Source: SW4 sp042466115 (GTDB lineage: Bacteria > Pseudomonadota > Alphaproteobacteria > Rhodobacterales > Rhodobacteraceae). Taken from it: a stretch of 64,000 nucleotides of DNA. Under the pieces are notes generated by a model that saw only the letters and a list, made by a program, of their open reading frames with translations, was not told the DNA's origin and made no database searches. The position numbers and the translations under genes are program-made. Positions 1 through 8,577 of the stretch are shown in pieces. Every line of letters begins with the position of its first letter. Positions within the stretch are counted from its first letter, which is position 1. The stretch lies in contig NZ_JAXHBQ010000001.1 of the NCBI RefSeq assembly GCF_042466115.1, forward strand, positions 496,001 to 560,000, in the 5' to 3' direction.

Positions 1-415
1 CCTGATGGTCGTCACCAATAACCTGAACGTGGCCAACATTCTGGCACAAAACCTACGCTGCGATGTGATCGTCGCGGGGGGGCAGTTGCGCCGCGCCGAT
101 GGCGGTTTGGTCGGGGATCTGGCGACCATGGCCATTGAGCGCTTCAAGGTCGATTACGCCGTGATCGGTGCTTCTGCGATCGACGCCGAAGGCGATCTGC
201 TGGATTTCGACGCCCAGGAGGTGCATGTCAGCCGCGCCATTCTGGCCCAGGCGCGGCAATCCATCGTGGTTGCGGATGCATCGAAATTCACCCGCAAGGC
301 GCCCGTGCGCATCGGCTCGCTGATGCAGGCCGACATCCTTGTGACGGATGCCGCCCCGTCAGAACGGCTGGTCAATGCCTGCGCCGATTGGGGCACCCGT
401 ATCACACTGGCCTAG
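1..415 (+). CDS. DeoR/GlpR-family transcriptional repressor, C-terminal part (5' end outside window)
   Basis: The reading frame is open from base 2, so this is the 3' end of a gene that begins upstream. The 137 visible residues are the C-terminal effector-binding (DeoRC) half of a DeoR-family regulator; the helix-turn-helix lies outside the window. Visible family features are the TNNLNVANIL segment, the AGGQLRRADGGLVGDLA stretch, and GLLDFD-like LLDFDAQEVHVSRAI followed by VVADASKF, which together bind a phosphorylated sugar or polyol. The LLDFD...EV pattern resembles GlpR, the glycerol-3-phosphate repressor, but without the N-terminus and neighbours I cannot fix the effector. Its TAG stop overlaps the stop of the convergent DUF805 gene inside one CTAG. 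Confidence 0.85.
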   Translation, partial: LMVVTNNLNVANILAQNLRCDVIVAGGQLRRADGGLVGDLATMAIERFKVDYAVIGASAIDAEGDLLDFDAQEVHVSRAILAQARQSIVVADASKFTRKAPVRIGSLMQADILVTDAAPSERLVNACADWGTRITLA

Positions 416-1137
416 CCATAGTGATTTGGCCCCGGATCGCCGCGCAGGCAGAAAAACACCAGCAAGGTGATGGTAAAGCCGAGGATGGCAATCGCGCCGA
501 TTCCGATGAAGGCAAGAATACCACCGCTGGGATCATCATAAGTCGAGGTTCCAATGACAACCCCGACAATCACCGCATATATCAGAATGCCAAGGTAATA
601 TCCGCCGATCCACCAGCCACTGCGGTTGGTGTCGTGCAGGCGGCGCATGGCCACGGCCAGCGCCGGTAAGAACAGCGCCAGCGAGACCAGCGAATTGAGC
701 GGCGAAACAGCATTGCCAGGAAAAAGCAGCCCATCCAGCAGCCCAGTGACGAACCCAAGAATAAAGGTGAACAGGACGAAATACCAATATTCGGACCGGC
801 TCGCCCGGCCTTTGAAATCGACGTATTTGTTCAGACAGACATTGATCGCCTCGCCGAACCCGCGTGCGGGGGCGCCCTCGTAAAGCGGCTGTTGCACGCC
901 GGGGCGGCTGTGGGGAATGGCGGCCTGCGGGGGTGCAGTGTCCGGCATGGGCGGCGGCGACCCGGCGGCCGCAATGTTGAAATGATCAGACGCAGGCACC
1001 CAGCCATCCAGTCCTTCGCGCCACACAAGGGTATTCGCAGTGATCGTGCCGGCCTGCACCAGCCGCGTGATTTCGGTTTCTTCAACTGGACCGACCCGCG
1101 CGCCGTCGACCACATAATACCAGCTGTGATTGCTCAT
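412..1137 (-). CDS. GYF_2 / DUF805 membrane protein
   Basis: A 241-residue inner-membrane protein of unknown function. Residues 5-52 form a GYF_2-type domain (WYYVVDGARVGPVEE...LVWREGLDGW), followed by a proline-rich linker (about 60-90) and a DUF805 domain with about four hydrophobic segments and the family motifs GRASRSEYWYFVLF and RRLHDTNRSGWW. I start at 1137 because AAGGGTG precedes this ATG and the GYF domain begins directly after it; a longer upstream frame lacks conservation. DUF805 proteins are widespread and uncharacterised; the GYF_2 module is usually taken as a protein-protein interaction domain. It converges on the DeoR-type gene and lies downstream of rlmE on the same strand. 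Confidence 0.85.
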   Translation of the reverse strand: MSNHSWYYVVDGARVGPVEETEITRLVQAGTITANTLVWREGLDGWVPASDHFNIAAAGSPPPMPDTAPPQAAIPHSRPGVQQPLYEGAPARGFGEAINVCLNKYVDFKGRASRSEYWYFVLFTFILGFVTGLLDGLLFPGNAVSPLNSLVSLALFLPALAVAMRRLHDTNRSGWWIGGYYLGILIYAVIVGVVIGTSTYDDPSGGILAFIGIGAIAILGFTITLLVFFCLRGDPGPNHYG

Positions 1138-1198
1138 GAATTCACCCTTGATTGCCTTGCGCCGACCATAGAAACCCCTTGCCCGTCCGACAAGGCAC

Positions 1199-1912
1199 CT
1201 AGCCGCGAAAACCCGTGGCAATCACGAATTTTTCCGAACTGTCGGACCGTGATGCCGGCGGTTTCACATGCACGACCTTGGTGAATTTCTGCTTGAGCAG
1301 CTTTTGCAAATCACCCTCGGCCCCGCCTGCCAGCACCTTGGCGACGAATGTGCCGCCTTCGCTCAGCACGTCAAAGGCGAAATGCGCCGCCGCTTCGCAC
1401 AGGGCCATGATCCGGTTGTGATCGGTCTGTTTGTGGCCCGATGCGCTGGCGGCCATGTCCGACATGACAACATCCGCCTGCCCGCCCAGCCAGTCCTTGA
1501 CCTTGATGTCGGCGTCATCTTCCATGAAATCAAGCTGGTGCAAGTCGCATCCGGCGATCGGCTCCATTTCTTGCAGGTCGACCCCAAGGATCGTGCCAAC
1601 CGCTTTGCCTGATTTCTCACCCAGCGCATTGACACGCGGCACGGCGACCTGACACCAGCCACCGGGCGCCGCGCCTAGGTCGACAACCCGCGCGCCGGGC
1701 ACCAGAAAACGGAATTTGTCGTCCAGTTCCAGTATCTTGTAGGCTGCGCGCCCGCGATACCCGTCCGCCTGCGCGCGTTTCACATAGGGGTCGTTCAACT
1801 GGCGCTGCAACCACAGCGTTGAACTCAGCTTGCGGCCGCGCGCGGTCTTGACCTTGACGGTCAGGTCGCGCTGGCCACGGCCGCTGGTGTTTTTGGTCGG
1901 CTTCTTGGCCAT
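1199..1912 (-). CDS. rlmE: 23S rRNA (uridine-2'-O)-methyltransferase RlmE
   Basis: RlmE (FtsJ/RrmJ) methylates the 2'-hydroxyl of U2552 in the A loop of 23S rRNA, using SAM, late in 50S assembly. In the 237-residue product the SAM-binding motif LGAAPGGW is at residues 79-86, and the catalytic K-D-K-E tetrad can be assigned to K59 (RAAYK), D152 (MSDM), K192 (AKVL) and E227 (SSEKF). The basic N-terminal tail of about 30 residues is common in alphaproteobacterial members. The start is the ATG at 1912 after GAGAGCGAG; an in-frame start 30 bases upstream has no good ribosome site. It is divergent from glk with about 160 bp between them. Confidence 0.95.
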   Translation of the reverse strand: MAKKPTKNTSGRGQRDLTVKVKTARGRKLSSTLWLQRQLNDPYVKRAQADGYRGRAAYKILELDDKFRFLVPGARVVDLGAAPGGWCQVAVPRVNALGEKSGKAVGTILGVDLQEMEPIAGCDLHQLDFMEDDADIKVKDWLGGQADVVMSDMAASASGHKQTDHNRIMALCEAAAHFAFDVLSEGGTFVAKVLAGGAEGDLQKLLKQKFTKVVHVKPPASRSDSSEKFVIATGFRG

Positions 1913-2071
1913 CTCGCTCTCGTGCATTGTTTTGACACACATAGGCCAAGTGGCGCGCGCGCAAAAGGCTTGGCCGCGTTATTTGTGTGCACAAGGCGGG
2001 CGCAAGGCTTGAGCGTGTCCGATTTCCCCCGTATCAGGCGGCCATCACCACGCCGCACAGGATTCAGGACC

Positions 2072-3046
2072 ATGCCCCACCCCGCCAACGCCTTCGCCCT
2101 TGTTGCCGATATTGGTGGCACGAACACCCGTGTGGCTCTTGCGGACGGGCGGCGCGTTTTGCCTGACACGATCCGGCGCTATCGCAACAGCGATTTTGCC
2201 GGGCTGGAAACCGTGCTGCACCAATACGTGGCTGACGAAGGTGGCGTTGACGCCAGGGCGGCCTGTGTTGCGGTGGCGGGGCCAGTGCGTGACGGGCGCG
2301 CGACGATGACAAATCTGGACTGGGCGATCGACAAGGACACGCTTGCGCGCGCGACCAAGGCGGAAACGGTCGCGATTTTGAACGATTTGCAGGCGCAGGG
2401 CCATGCCCTGGGGCATCTGGACGCGGCCAATATCCGCACGATCATTCCCGGACCCAAGGCCAAGGCGGCGGCGGCCAAACTGGTCATCGGTGTCGGCACC
2501 GGTTTCAACGCAGCACCCGTATTCGAGGGCAACGGCGTGCGCCTTGTGCCCCCTTCCGAGTGCGGCCATGCCAACCTGCCGATCCGCACGCCACGCGAAC
2601 TTGCGCTGTGCGAGTATGTGTCCACGGCGCACGGGTTTCCGGCGGTCGAAGACGTGCTGTCAGGGCGCGGGCTTGAGAGGGTCTATGCATTTCTGGGCGC
2701 CGAAGCGAATGACCCGCGCGAGGCCAAGGCGCAAGACATCATGCAAAGCTGTGCCAGCGGCGATGACCCGCGCGCAACCGAGGCCGCGCAGCTGTTCACC
2801 CGCATCCTTGGCACGGTCGCGGGGAACCTGTCGCTGATCCAGCTGCCTTTTGGGGGCGTTTACCTTGTGGGCGGTGTGGCGCGGGCCTTTGCGCCTTACT
2901 TGCAGGACTTCGGGTTTTCGGATGCGTTTCGCGACAAGGGCCGTTTTGCCGGTTTCATGGGCAATTTCGGTGTGCATGTGATCGAGGATGATTACGCAGC
3001 CCTGACCGGATCGGCCTGCCATCTTGTGGCGCTGCAAGGCGCGTAA
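2072..3046 (+). CDS. glk: glucokinase
   Basis: Glucokinase of the bacterial ROK-independent Glk family phosphorylates cytoplasmic glucose with ATP to glucose 6-phosphate. The product is 324 residues, normal for the family. The phosphate-1 motif ADIGGTNTRVAL is at residues 12-23, the catalytic aspartate is D105 in AILNDLQA, and the adenosine region GVGTGFNAAP and the GGVYLVGGVA stretch are present. The start ATG at 2072 directly precedes the conserved N-terminus; 50 upstream in-frame residues are not glucokinase-like. With zwf, pgl and pgi at 12.6-16.4 kb it supplies the entry to the Entner-Doudoroff route, although it is not in their operon. Confidence 0.94.
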   Translation: MPHPANAFALVADIGGTNTRVALADGRRVLPDTIRRYRNSDFAGLETVLHQYVADEGGVDARAACVAVAGPVRDGRATMTNLDWAIDKDTLARATKAETVAILNDLQAQGHALGHLDAANIRTIIPGPKAKAAAAKLVIGVGTGFNAAPVFEGNGVRLVPPSECGHANLPIRTPRELALCEYVSTAHGFPAVEDVLSGRGLERVYAFLGAEANDPREAKAQDIMQSCASGDDPRATEAAQLFTRILGTVAGNLSLIQLPFGGVYLVGGVARAFAPYLQDFGFSDAFRDKGRFAGFMGNFGVHVIEDDYAALTGSACHLVALQGA

Positions 3047-3312
3047 CCGGGCGCGGGCGATGCCACACTGATTTCCAGCGCCGCAATTTGTCAGATAACG
3101 CCCCGCGCGATACCGCCTTGCCGGTCCATGCGGGATTGGCGCGCATAGCGGTGGCGCAGCACCCTGATCGCGCCCGCGCACCCTGATCGCACCGGCCGCG
3201 ATGATCCGGCGCCATTTGTCCGGCCTGCCACTGATTTTTTTGGATTGTTGGCGACCCATTTTCGCGCTCTGCAACTGCGTTCGCGCGCCCCGTGACGCCG
3301 CGCGGTGCGCCA
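3047..3312. other. glk-cckA convergent gap with a short tandem repeat
   Basis: This 266-bp gap between the convergent stops of glk and cckA holds no credible gene. A 13-base unit GCACCCTGATCGC occurs twice with a 19-base period (3159-3171 and 3178-3190). I see no hairpin with a T-run that would mark an obvious terminator. Confidence 0.5.
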
Positions 3313-5649
3313 TCAATGCAACTGTTGCGACACCGTGGTGGTAAGATCACTTAACGAAAACGGCTTTGGCAAGAATACCGAATTGGGAATTTGCGCCTGG
3401 TTTTCGCCAAAGGCATCCTCGGCGTAGCCGGATACGAAAACAACCTTGGTATCGGGGCGGGTGGTCAGCGCCTCGCGCACCCATGTGGGGCCATCCTTGC
3501 CCGGCATGATCACATCGGTGACGAAAATATCCACCTGCAGATCGGGATCATCCAGCATATGCAGGGCCATTTCGGCGCAGTCAGCCTCGAGCACGGTATA
3601 GCCGCGCAAACGCAGGGCGCGGCTGGCAAAGGCGCGCACCGGCGCTTCATCCTCGACCAACAGCACCACACCTTCGGCGCGGGCCTGGGGCGCTTGCGCC
3701 TCGATCACGGGGGTTTGCACCGGCACTTCCAGAGGCTTTTCATGGCTTGGGAAATAAAGACTGAAGGTCGTGCCAACGCCAGCCTCGCTATCGGCAAAGA
3801 TAAACCCGCCGGTCTGTTTGACGATCCCGTAGGCGGTCGACAGACCAAGGCCCGTCCCCTCGCCCGTGCGTTTGGTCGTATAGAACGGCTCGAAAATCTT
3901 GGGCAGGGTTTCGGGTGGAATTCCCGTGCCCGCATCAATCACCCGCACCACAACATAGCTGCCCGGCGGCACCGTGGCACGATCCCGTGACAGCGGCATG
4001 TCCAGAACTGCGTTTTCGGTTTCAACACGGATTTCACCGCCCTGCGGCAAGGCATCACGGGCGTTGACCACAAGGTTCATCAGCACCTGTTCAAGCTGGC
4101 GTTTGTCGGCACGGATCGGCAACAGGCTTGGGTCGTGATCCAGGGTCAGGCGCACCTTTTCACCCACAAGCCGGTTCAGCAGATGGGTCATTTCCGACAG
4201 CGTATCGCGCAGATCCAACACTTCGGGGCGCAGGTTCTGTTTGCGCGAGAACGCCAGCAACTGCCCCACAAGTGACGCGGCGCGGTTCGCGTTCTGATGG
4301 ATCTGCACCAGATCGCTGTAATCCTGATCACCTTGATCATGGCGCAGCAACAGCAGGTCGCAATGCCCGGAAATCGCTGTCAGGAGGTTGTTGAAATCAT
4401 GGGCGACACCCCCCGCCAATTGGCCGATCGCCTGCATTTTCTGGCTTTGGACGAACTGCTTTTCCAGGGTCTTGAGTTCGGTCACATCGTTAAGCACGGC
4501 GATCAGATGCGTGTCATCGCTTTCGCCTGCGGGGTTCAGCGAGACCTGCACGAATGTGTCCTGATGCGCGCCGGTGCCGCGCAGGAACTGCGGGGTCAGG
4601 CTTCCGCGTCCTTCGGCGGCTTCCTGAAGCCAGTCGATAATCGGACGCCCCAGCCCTTCAAGCAGGTCGGACAGGCGGGTCTGCGCCGTGATCGGGGATT
4701 GCAGCAACACCCGCGCCTCGCGGTTGGACGCGATCACCTCGCCAGATGCGGCGACCTTGAGAAGCGGAACCGGCAGTTCTTCGATCGCGTCCCAGGCATT
4801 GCCCACAAGGGCCGGCATCAGGGTTTCTTCGGTCGACCCGCCGCCGGGCAGAAGATAGATTTCGCGCCGTCCACCGCTGCCGCTCACCTCGGCTACAAGG
4901 CTTTCGATCGGACCATCGGCCGCATCAACGCGGTGCACCTGCCCCGACACCAAAGGCAGCTGCGGAAATATCTTGTCAAGCGATTTGGCCCGCCCGCCCA
5001 AAAGCCTGCGAAACGCCTCGTTCATGAACAGGATCGTGCCGGACGGTCCGGCCGTCAGCATCGGCAGGCTAAGGGAATCGGCGGCACGCCCGCCCCCCGC
5101 CTTGTCAGTCAGATCCTCAAGCCGCCAAAGATAGGCGGCGTCGTCAATCTGATGCACGGACAGGCGCACGTGGCCACGCCGCGTGACGATATCTTCGCGC
5201 GCGCTGCCAAGGGCATGTGCCTTGCTTTGCAAGCGAAACAGGACAGCACCCGGATTGGCAAACAGATCGCCAAACGCGAACCCAAGGGTATCCACCGCAT
5301 GGGCGCGAAACCGTTCAGCGGCGGCGGGGTTGCGATAGCTGATTTCGCCGTCACTGTCGGTAACAAAACTGGGGGTTGTGTCATTTTCGACAAAACCGGA
5401 TACGGTTTTTACCATCATGCTTTGGCGCGATTTACGACGCAGACCCTTCAGCGCAAACACAGCCGCCAAAGCAATCAGCGTTGCGCCGCAAACCTGCGCG
5501 CCCAGCCCGATCATGGGATCAGGCACAAGATAGGCCGCACCGACAAAGCCCATGCCAACCAGCGCAAGCACGCCGACACGCCAGGGCCCGATGCCCAGAC
5601 TGCGTCGCGGTTTCTGATCAACCGTCAAAGTGGTGTCTGTTTGCGTCAC
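3313..5649 (-). CDS. cckA: hybrid sensor histidine kinase CckA
   Basis: CckA is the membrane kinase/phosphatase at the top of the alphaproteobacterial CckA-ChpT-CtrA phosphorelay. The 778-residue product has two membrane segments (about 22-43 and 47-67), PAS-like regions (about 85-180 and 290-395), a HisKA dimerisation helix with phospho-acceptor H417 in GGVAHDFNNLL, an HATPase_c domain with the N box near N529 and G boxes DAGTGIPP and GEGTGLGLS, and a C-terminal receiver with phospho-acceptor D712 in TDVIMPGKDG and K762. The gene starts at GTG (5649). A full CtrA-type box lies about 45 bp upstream, implying feedback. Members of the order use this relay for motility, gene-transfer-agent and cell-cycle-linked traits. 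Confidence 0.95.
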   Translation of the reverse strand: MTQTDTTLTVDQKPRRSLGIGPWRVGVLALVGMGFVGAAYLVPDPMIGLGAQVCGATLIALAAVFALKGLRRKSRQSMMVKTVSGFVENDTTPSFVTDSDGEISYRNPAAAERFRAHAVDTLGFAFGDLFANPGAVLFRLQSKAHALGSAREDIVTRRGHVRLSVHQIDDAAYLWRLEDLTDKAGGGRAADSLSLPMLTAGPSGTILFMNEAFRRLLGGRAKSLDKIFPQLPLVSGQVHRVDAADGPIESLVAEVSGSGGRREIYLLPGGGSTEETLMPALVGNAWDAIEELPVPLLKVAASGEVIASNREARVLLQSPITAQTRLSDLLEGLGRPIIDWLQEAAEGRGSLTPQFLRGTGAHQDTFVQVSLNPAGESDDTHLIAVLNDVTELKTLEKQFVQSQKMQAIGQLAGGVAHDFNNLLTAISGHCDLLLLRHDQGDQDYSDLVQIHQNANRAASLVGQLLAFSRKQNLRPEVLDLRDTLSEMTHLLNRLVGEKVRLTLDHDPSLLPIRADKRQLEQVLMNLVVNARDALPQGGEIRVETENAVLDMPLSRDRATVPPGSYVVVRVIDAGTGIPPETLPKIFEPFYTTKRTGEGTGLGLSTAYGIVKQTGGFIFADSEAGVGTTFSLYFPSHEKPLEVPVQTPVIEAQAPQARAEGVVLLVEDEAPVRAFASRALRLRGYTVLEADCAEMALHMLDDPDLQVDIFVTDVIMPGKDGPTWVREALTTRPDTKVVFVSGYAEDAFGENQAQIPNSVFLPKPFSLSDLTTTVSQQLH

Positions 5650-5694
5650 GTCGTCCCGCCTCGAATCGCGTCGCCCTCATCACACTCCAGAAGT

Positions 5695-5710
5695 GTTAAG
5701 CGGCGCTTAA
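5695..5710 (-). promoter_or_regulatory. CtrA-type binding site upstream of cckA
   Basis: Read on the minus strand this is TTAAGCGCCGCTTAAC, which fits the CtrA consensus TTAA-N7-TTAAC exactly. It lies 46-61 bases upstream of the cckA GTG start, a usual promoter position. Binding itself is inferred. Confidence 0.7.
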
Positions 5711-5761
5711 GATGCGACAAGACTATGGAAAACAATGCGATATGCAACCATTGGTTGCGAA

Positions 5762-6928
5762 TTACCTACGGGTCAACACCGCAAGGTAGAAACCATCCTG
5801 TTCGGCACTCGGCAAGAGCTGCATTTCATCAACGACCTGCCAACCTGGCGTGCGCGCCAAAAAACTGTCGATCCGCGCGCGATTTTCAAGCGTGAGAAAC
5901 GAACAGGTCGCGTAGATCAACTGCCCCTCTGGCGCGACCAGTCCGGCCGCCTGATCAAGCACGTCATCCTGCATGGTGTTCAAGGCTGCCAACCGGTCAG
6001 GCGTCAGCCGCCATTTTGCTTCGGGCGCACGCCGCCAGGTTCCGCTGCCAGAACAAGGGCTATCACAAAACACCATGTTAAACGGGCTGTTACGCGTCAA
6101 AGCTAATGTTTCAAGACAGGAAATATTAACGCCCGCACGCGCCGCGCGCACGGGAATGTCGGCCATCCGTTTTGGTTCGATATCATGGGCAAAGACCTGC
6201 GCGCCGCGATCCGCCATGGCCAGCGCCTTGCCACCGCCACCAGCGCAATAATCCAGCACCCGCATGTCGGACGTGATCGCGCAGCGCGCAACGGCCTGTT
6301 GCGAGGCACTGTCCTGCAGGTCAATCAACCCGTCAAGAAAGGGTGTCGAAAGCGCAACGCGTCGTTCGTTTTCAAGCACTTGCAATCCGGTCTTCACGTT
6401 GTTTAACGGCTGCGTCGCGATCCCTTCTTCGGCCAGTAGCCGGGCAACATGATCGCGGGGCGCGCGTGACAGGTTCACACGCAGATGCACCGCCGCGCGG
6501 TGGCGCAACAAGGCGCAAACCGTTTCAGCCTGATCACCAAGGTCTGCCACGATCTGGTCCATCAACCAATCGGGCATGTCGCCGCGCACCGCCAAGGGGG
6601 CCGCATCCAGCGGTTGACCGGCGTGATCGTCCGGGCCAAGGAGTGGCGGCGCATGGCCCTCACCGGTAAAAATGGTTGCAGGGTCGATACTTGCGGCGCG
6701 CAACGCACCCAACATGATCGCCCGCCCGCTATCACCGCCGCCCAGCCACGCAAAGGACCGCCAGCACCTGAGCGCACCAAAAACATGGTCGCGCACCGCC
6801 GCGCGATCCTTGGAACCGGCAAAGCGACTGCCGCGCGCCCATGTGGTCAGCGCGCGTTCGGCCGCGTCGCCGGAAATGACCTGATCAAGGATTTCAATCG
6901 CCGCAGAGACACGGGCAGCAGGTGTCAT
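5762..6928 (-). CDS. RsmB/NOP2-family rRNA (cytosine-5) methyltransferase
   Basis: A 388-residue SAM-dependent RNA m5C methyltransferase of the RsmB/NOP2/Sun family. The N-terminal 130 or so residues are the NusB-like RNA-binding part; the catalytic domain has the SAM motif DYCAGGGGKALAMA, motif IV CDSPCSGSGTWRR with the release cysteine, and motif VI ATCSFLTLEN with the nucleophilic cysteine. RsmB itself modifies C967 of 16S rRNA; alphaproteobacteria often carry two family members, so I leave the symbol open. The gene lies immediately downstream of guaB on the same strand (39 bp gap), an arrangement I believe is frequent in Rhodobacterales. Confidence 0.88.
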   Translation of the reverse strand: MTPAARVSAAIEILDQVISGDAAERALTTWARGSRFAGSKDRAAVRDHVFGALRCWRSFAWLGGGDSGRAIMLGALRAASIDPATIFTGEGHAPPLLGPDDHAGQPLDAAPLAVRGDMPDWLMDQIVADLGDQAETVCALLRHRAAVHLRVNLSRAPRDHVARLLAEEGIATQPLNNVKTGLQVLENERRVALSTPFLDGLIDLQDSASQQAVARCAITSDMRVLDYCAGGGGKALAMADRGAQVFAHDIEPKRMADIPVRAARAGVNISCLETLALTRNSPFNMVFCDSPCSGSGTWRRAPEAKWRLTPDRLAALNTMQDDVLDQAAGLVAPEGQLIYATCSFLTLENRARIDSFLARTPGWQVVDEMQLLPSAEQDGFYLAVLTRR

Positions 6929-6967
6929 GACATGACCTGAACTTTGCCACGTAACATACTGAAACCC

Positions 6968-8416
6968 CTACCCGATCCGGTAGTTCGGTGACTCGCGCGT
7001 AATCTGCACGTCATGCACGTGGCTTTCTTTCAGACCCGCGCCGGTGATCTTGACGAATTTGCAGTCCTTGCGCATGGATTCGACCGTGGCACAGCCCGTA
7101 TAGCCCATCGCCGCACGCAAACCGCCGACCAACTGGTGCACCACGGCGCCCGCCGATCCCTTGTATGGCACTTGCCCTTCGATCCCTTCCGGCACCAGTT
7201 TGTCGCTGGCCGCGTCTTTCTGGAAATACCGGTCAGCCGAGCCGCGCGCCATGGCACCAAGGCTGCCCATGCCACGATAAGACTTAAAGCTACGCCCTTG
7301 ATAAAGAATAACTTCTCCGGGGGATTCATCGGTGCCGGCGATCATCGACCCGACCATCGCACAGGATGCGCCCGCCGCGATCGCCTTGGCGAAATCGCCC
7401 GAAAACTTGATACCGCCGTCAGCAATGACCGGCACATCGCCCGCCGCTGCCGCACAATCCATGATCGCCGTCAGCTGTGGCACGCCGACGCCCGCGACCA
7501 TGCGCGTGGTGCAGATTGATCCGGGGCCAATCCCGACCTTGACCGCATCCGCGCCCGCGTCAATGAGAGCCTTGGTCGCGTCACCCGTGGCCACGTTTCC
7601 GGCGATGATCTGCACGTTGTTCGACAACGCCTTTACCCGTGCGACAGCCGCCAGGACCCCTTCGGAATGGCCATGCGCAGTGTCGACCACAACGATGTCA
7701 ACGCCCGCGTCGATCAACGCTTCGCTGCGCTCGAACCCTGAATCACCCACAGAGGTCGCCGCCGCCACGCGCAAGCGGCCCAACGCATCCTTGCAAGCGG
7801 TCGGGTTCAGCACGGCCTGTTCGGTGTCTTTGAGGGTCAAAAGCCCCGTCAACACGCCCTTTTCATCGGTAATCAGCAGCTTTTCGATGCGTTTCGCCTT
7901 CATCAGGGAAATCGCTTCTTCGCGGTCGGCAGGTTCGCGCAGCACGGCCAGATCACTGCTGGTCATCATCGTCGACACGGGCTGGTCATCGGATGTGGCA
8001 AAGCGCATGTCGCGGTTGGTGACGATGCCCATGACGCGGCCCTTGTCATCGACCACGGGAAAGCCGGTAAAGTTATAACGTTCGACCAGCGCGCGCGCCT
8101 CGGCCAATGTCTGATCTGGGCGCAGGGTGACGGGGTTGTAAACAATCCCGGATTCAAACCGTTTGACGCGGCGGACCTCGCGGGCCTGTTCTTCGATGTT
8201 CAGGTTCTTGTGCACCACGCCGATGCCACCGGCCTGCGCCATGGCAATCGCCATGCGCGCCTCGGTCACGGTGTCCATGGCGGAACTGAGCAGCGGGATA
8301 TTCATCGCAATGTCGCGCGTCACGCGGGTGCGCGTATCGGCGGTGCTGGGCAAAACGGCGGACGCGCCGGGCACAAGCAAAACATCATCAAAGGTGAGGG
8401 CCTCGCGAATCTCCAT
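6968..8416 (-). CDS. guaB: IMP dehydrogenase
   Basis: GuaB oxidises IMP to XMP with NAD+, the first committed step of guanine nucleotide synthesis. The product is 482 residues, the expected length. It has the TIM-barrel start ALTFDDVLLVPG, a pair of CBS domains (about 95-205) inserted in the barrel, the catalytic-cysteine loop GPGSICTTRMVAGVGVPQ, the DGGIK phosphate site and the flap region near YRGMGS. AGGAG lies 8 bases before the ATG. The RsmB-like gene follows closely and gpt, a purine salvage gene, lies 49 kb away. Confidence 0.97.
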   Translation of the reverse strand: MEIREALTFDDVLLVPGASAVLPSTADTRTRVTRDIAMNIPLLSSAMDTVTEARMAIAMAQAGGIGVVHKNLNIEEQAREVRRVKRFESGIVYNPVTLRPDQTLAEARALVERYNFTGFPVVDDKGRVMGIVTNRDMRFATSDDQPVSTMMTSSDLAVLREPADREEAISLMKAKRIEKLLITDEKGVLTGLLTLKDTEQAVLNPTACKDALGRLRVAAATSVGDSGFERSEALIDAGVDIVVVDTAHGHSEGVLAAVARVKALSNNVQIIAGNVATGDATKALIDAGADAVKVGIGPGSICTTRMVAGVGVPQLTAIMDCAAAAGDVPVIADGGIKFSGDFAKAIAAGASCAMVGSMIAGTDESPGEVILYQGRSFKSYRGMGSLGAMARGSADRYFQKDAASDKLVPEGIEGQVPYKGSAGAVVHQLVGGLRAAMGYTGCATVESMRKDCKFVKITGAGLKESHVHDVQITRESPNYRIG

Positions 8417-8577
8417 ATCAGTGCTCCTATGGATGGCTTTGGCACGTGCCTATCGCACGGTTCCCCCCTGAACGAAAGGGCAATGCCGCGATAAGGCGAC
8501 GAAATGACGGGATCGCCCTTTCCCCTGACGGTCGATGCACTATCGTGGGTCTGACACCTGCAAAAGGGCCAACAGGC

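Noticed and set aside
4297..5895. A 532-codon open frame on the plus strand
   Set aside because: It is antisense to cckA; the product is repetitive in His, Gln and Arg with no domain, as arises opposite GC-rich genes.
8475..8521. Inverted repeat GAAAGGGC...GCCCTTTC between guaB and the RACo-like gene
   Set aside because: Eight-base arms with a loop of over 30 bases; compatible with chance in GC-rich DNA and with no known operator.
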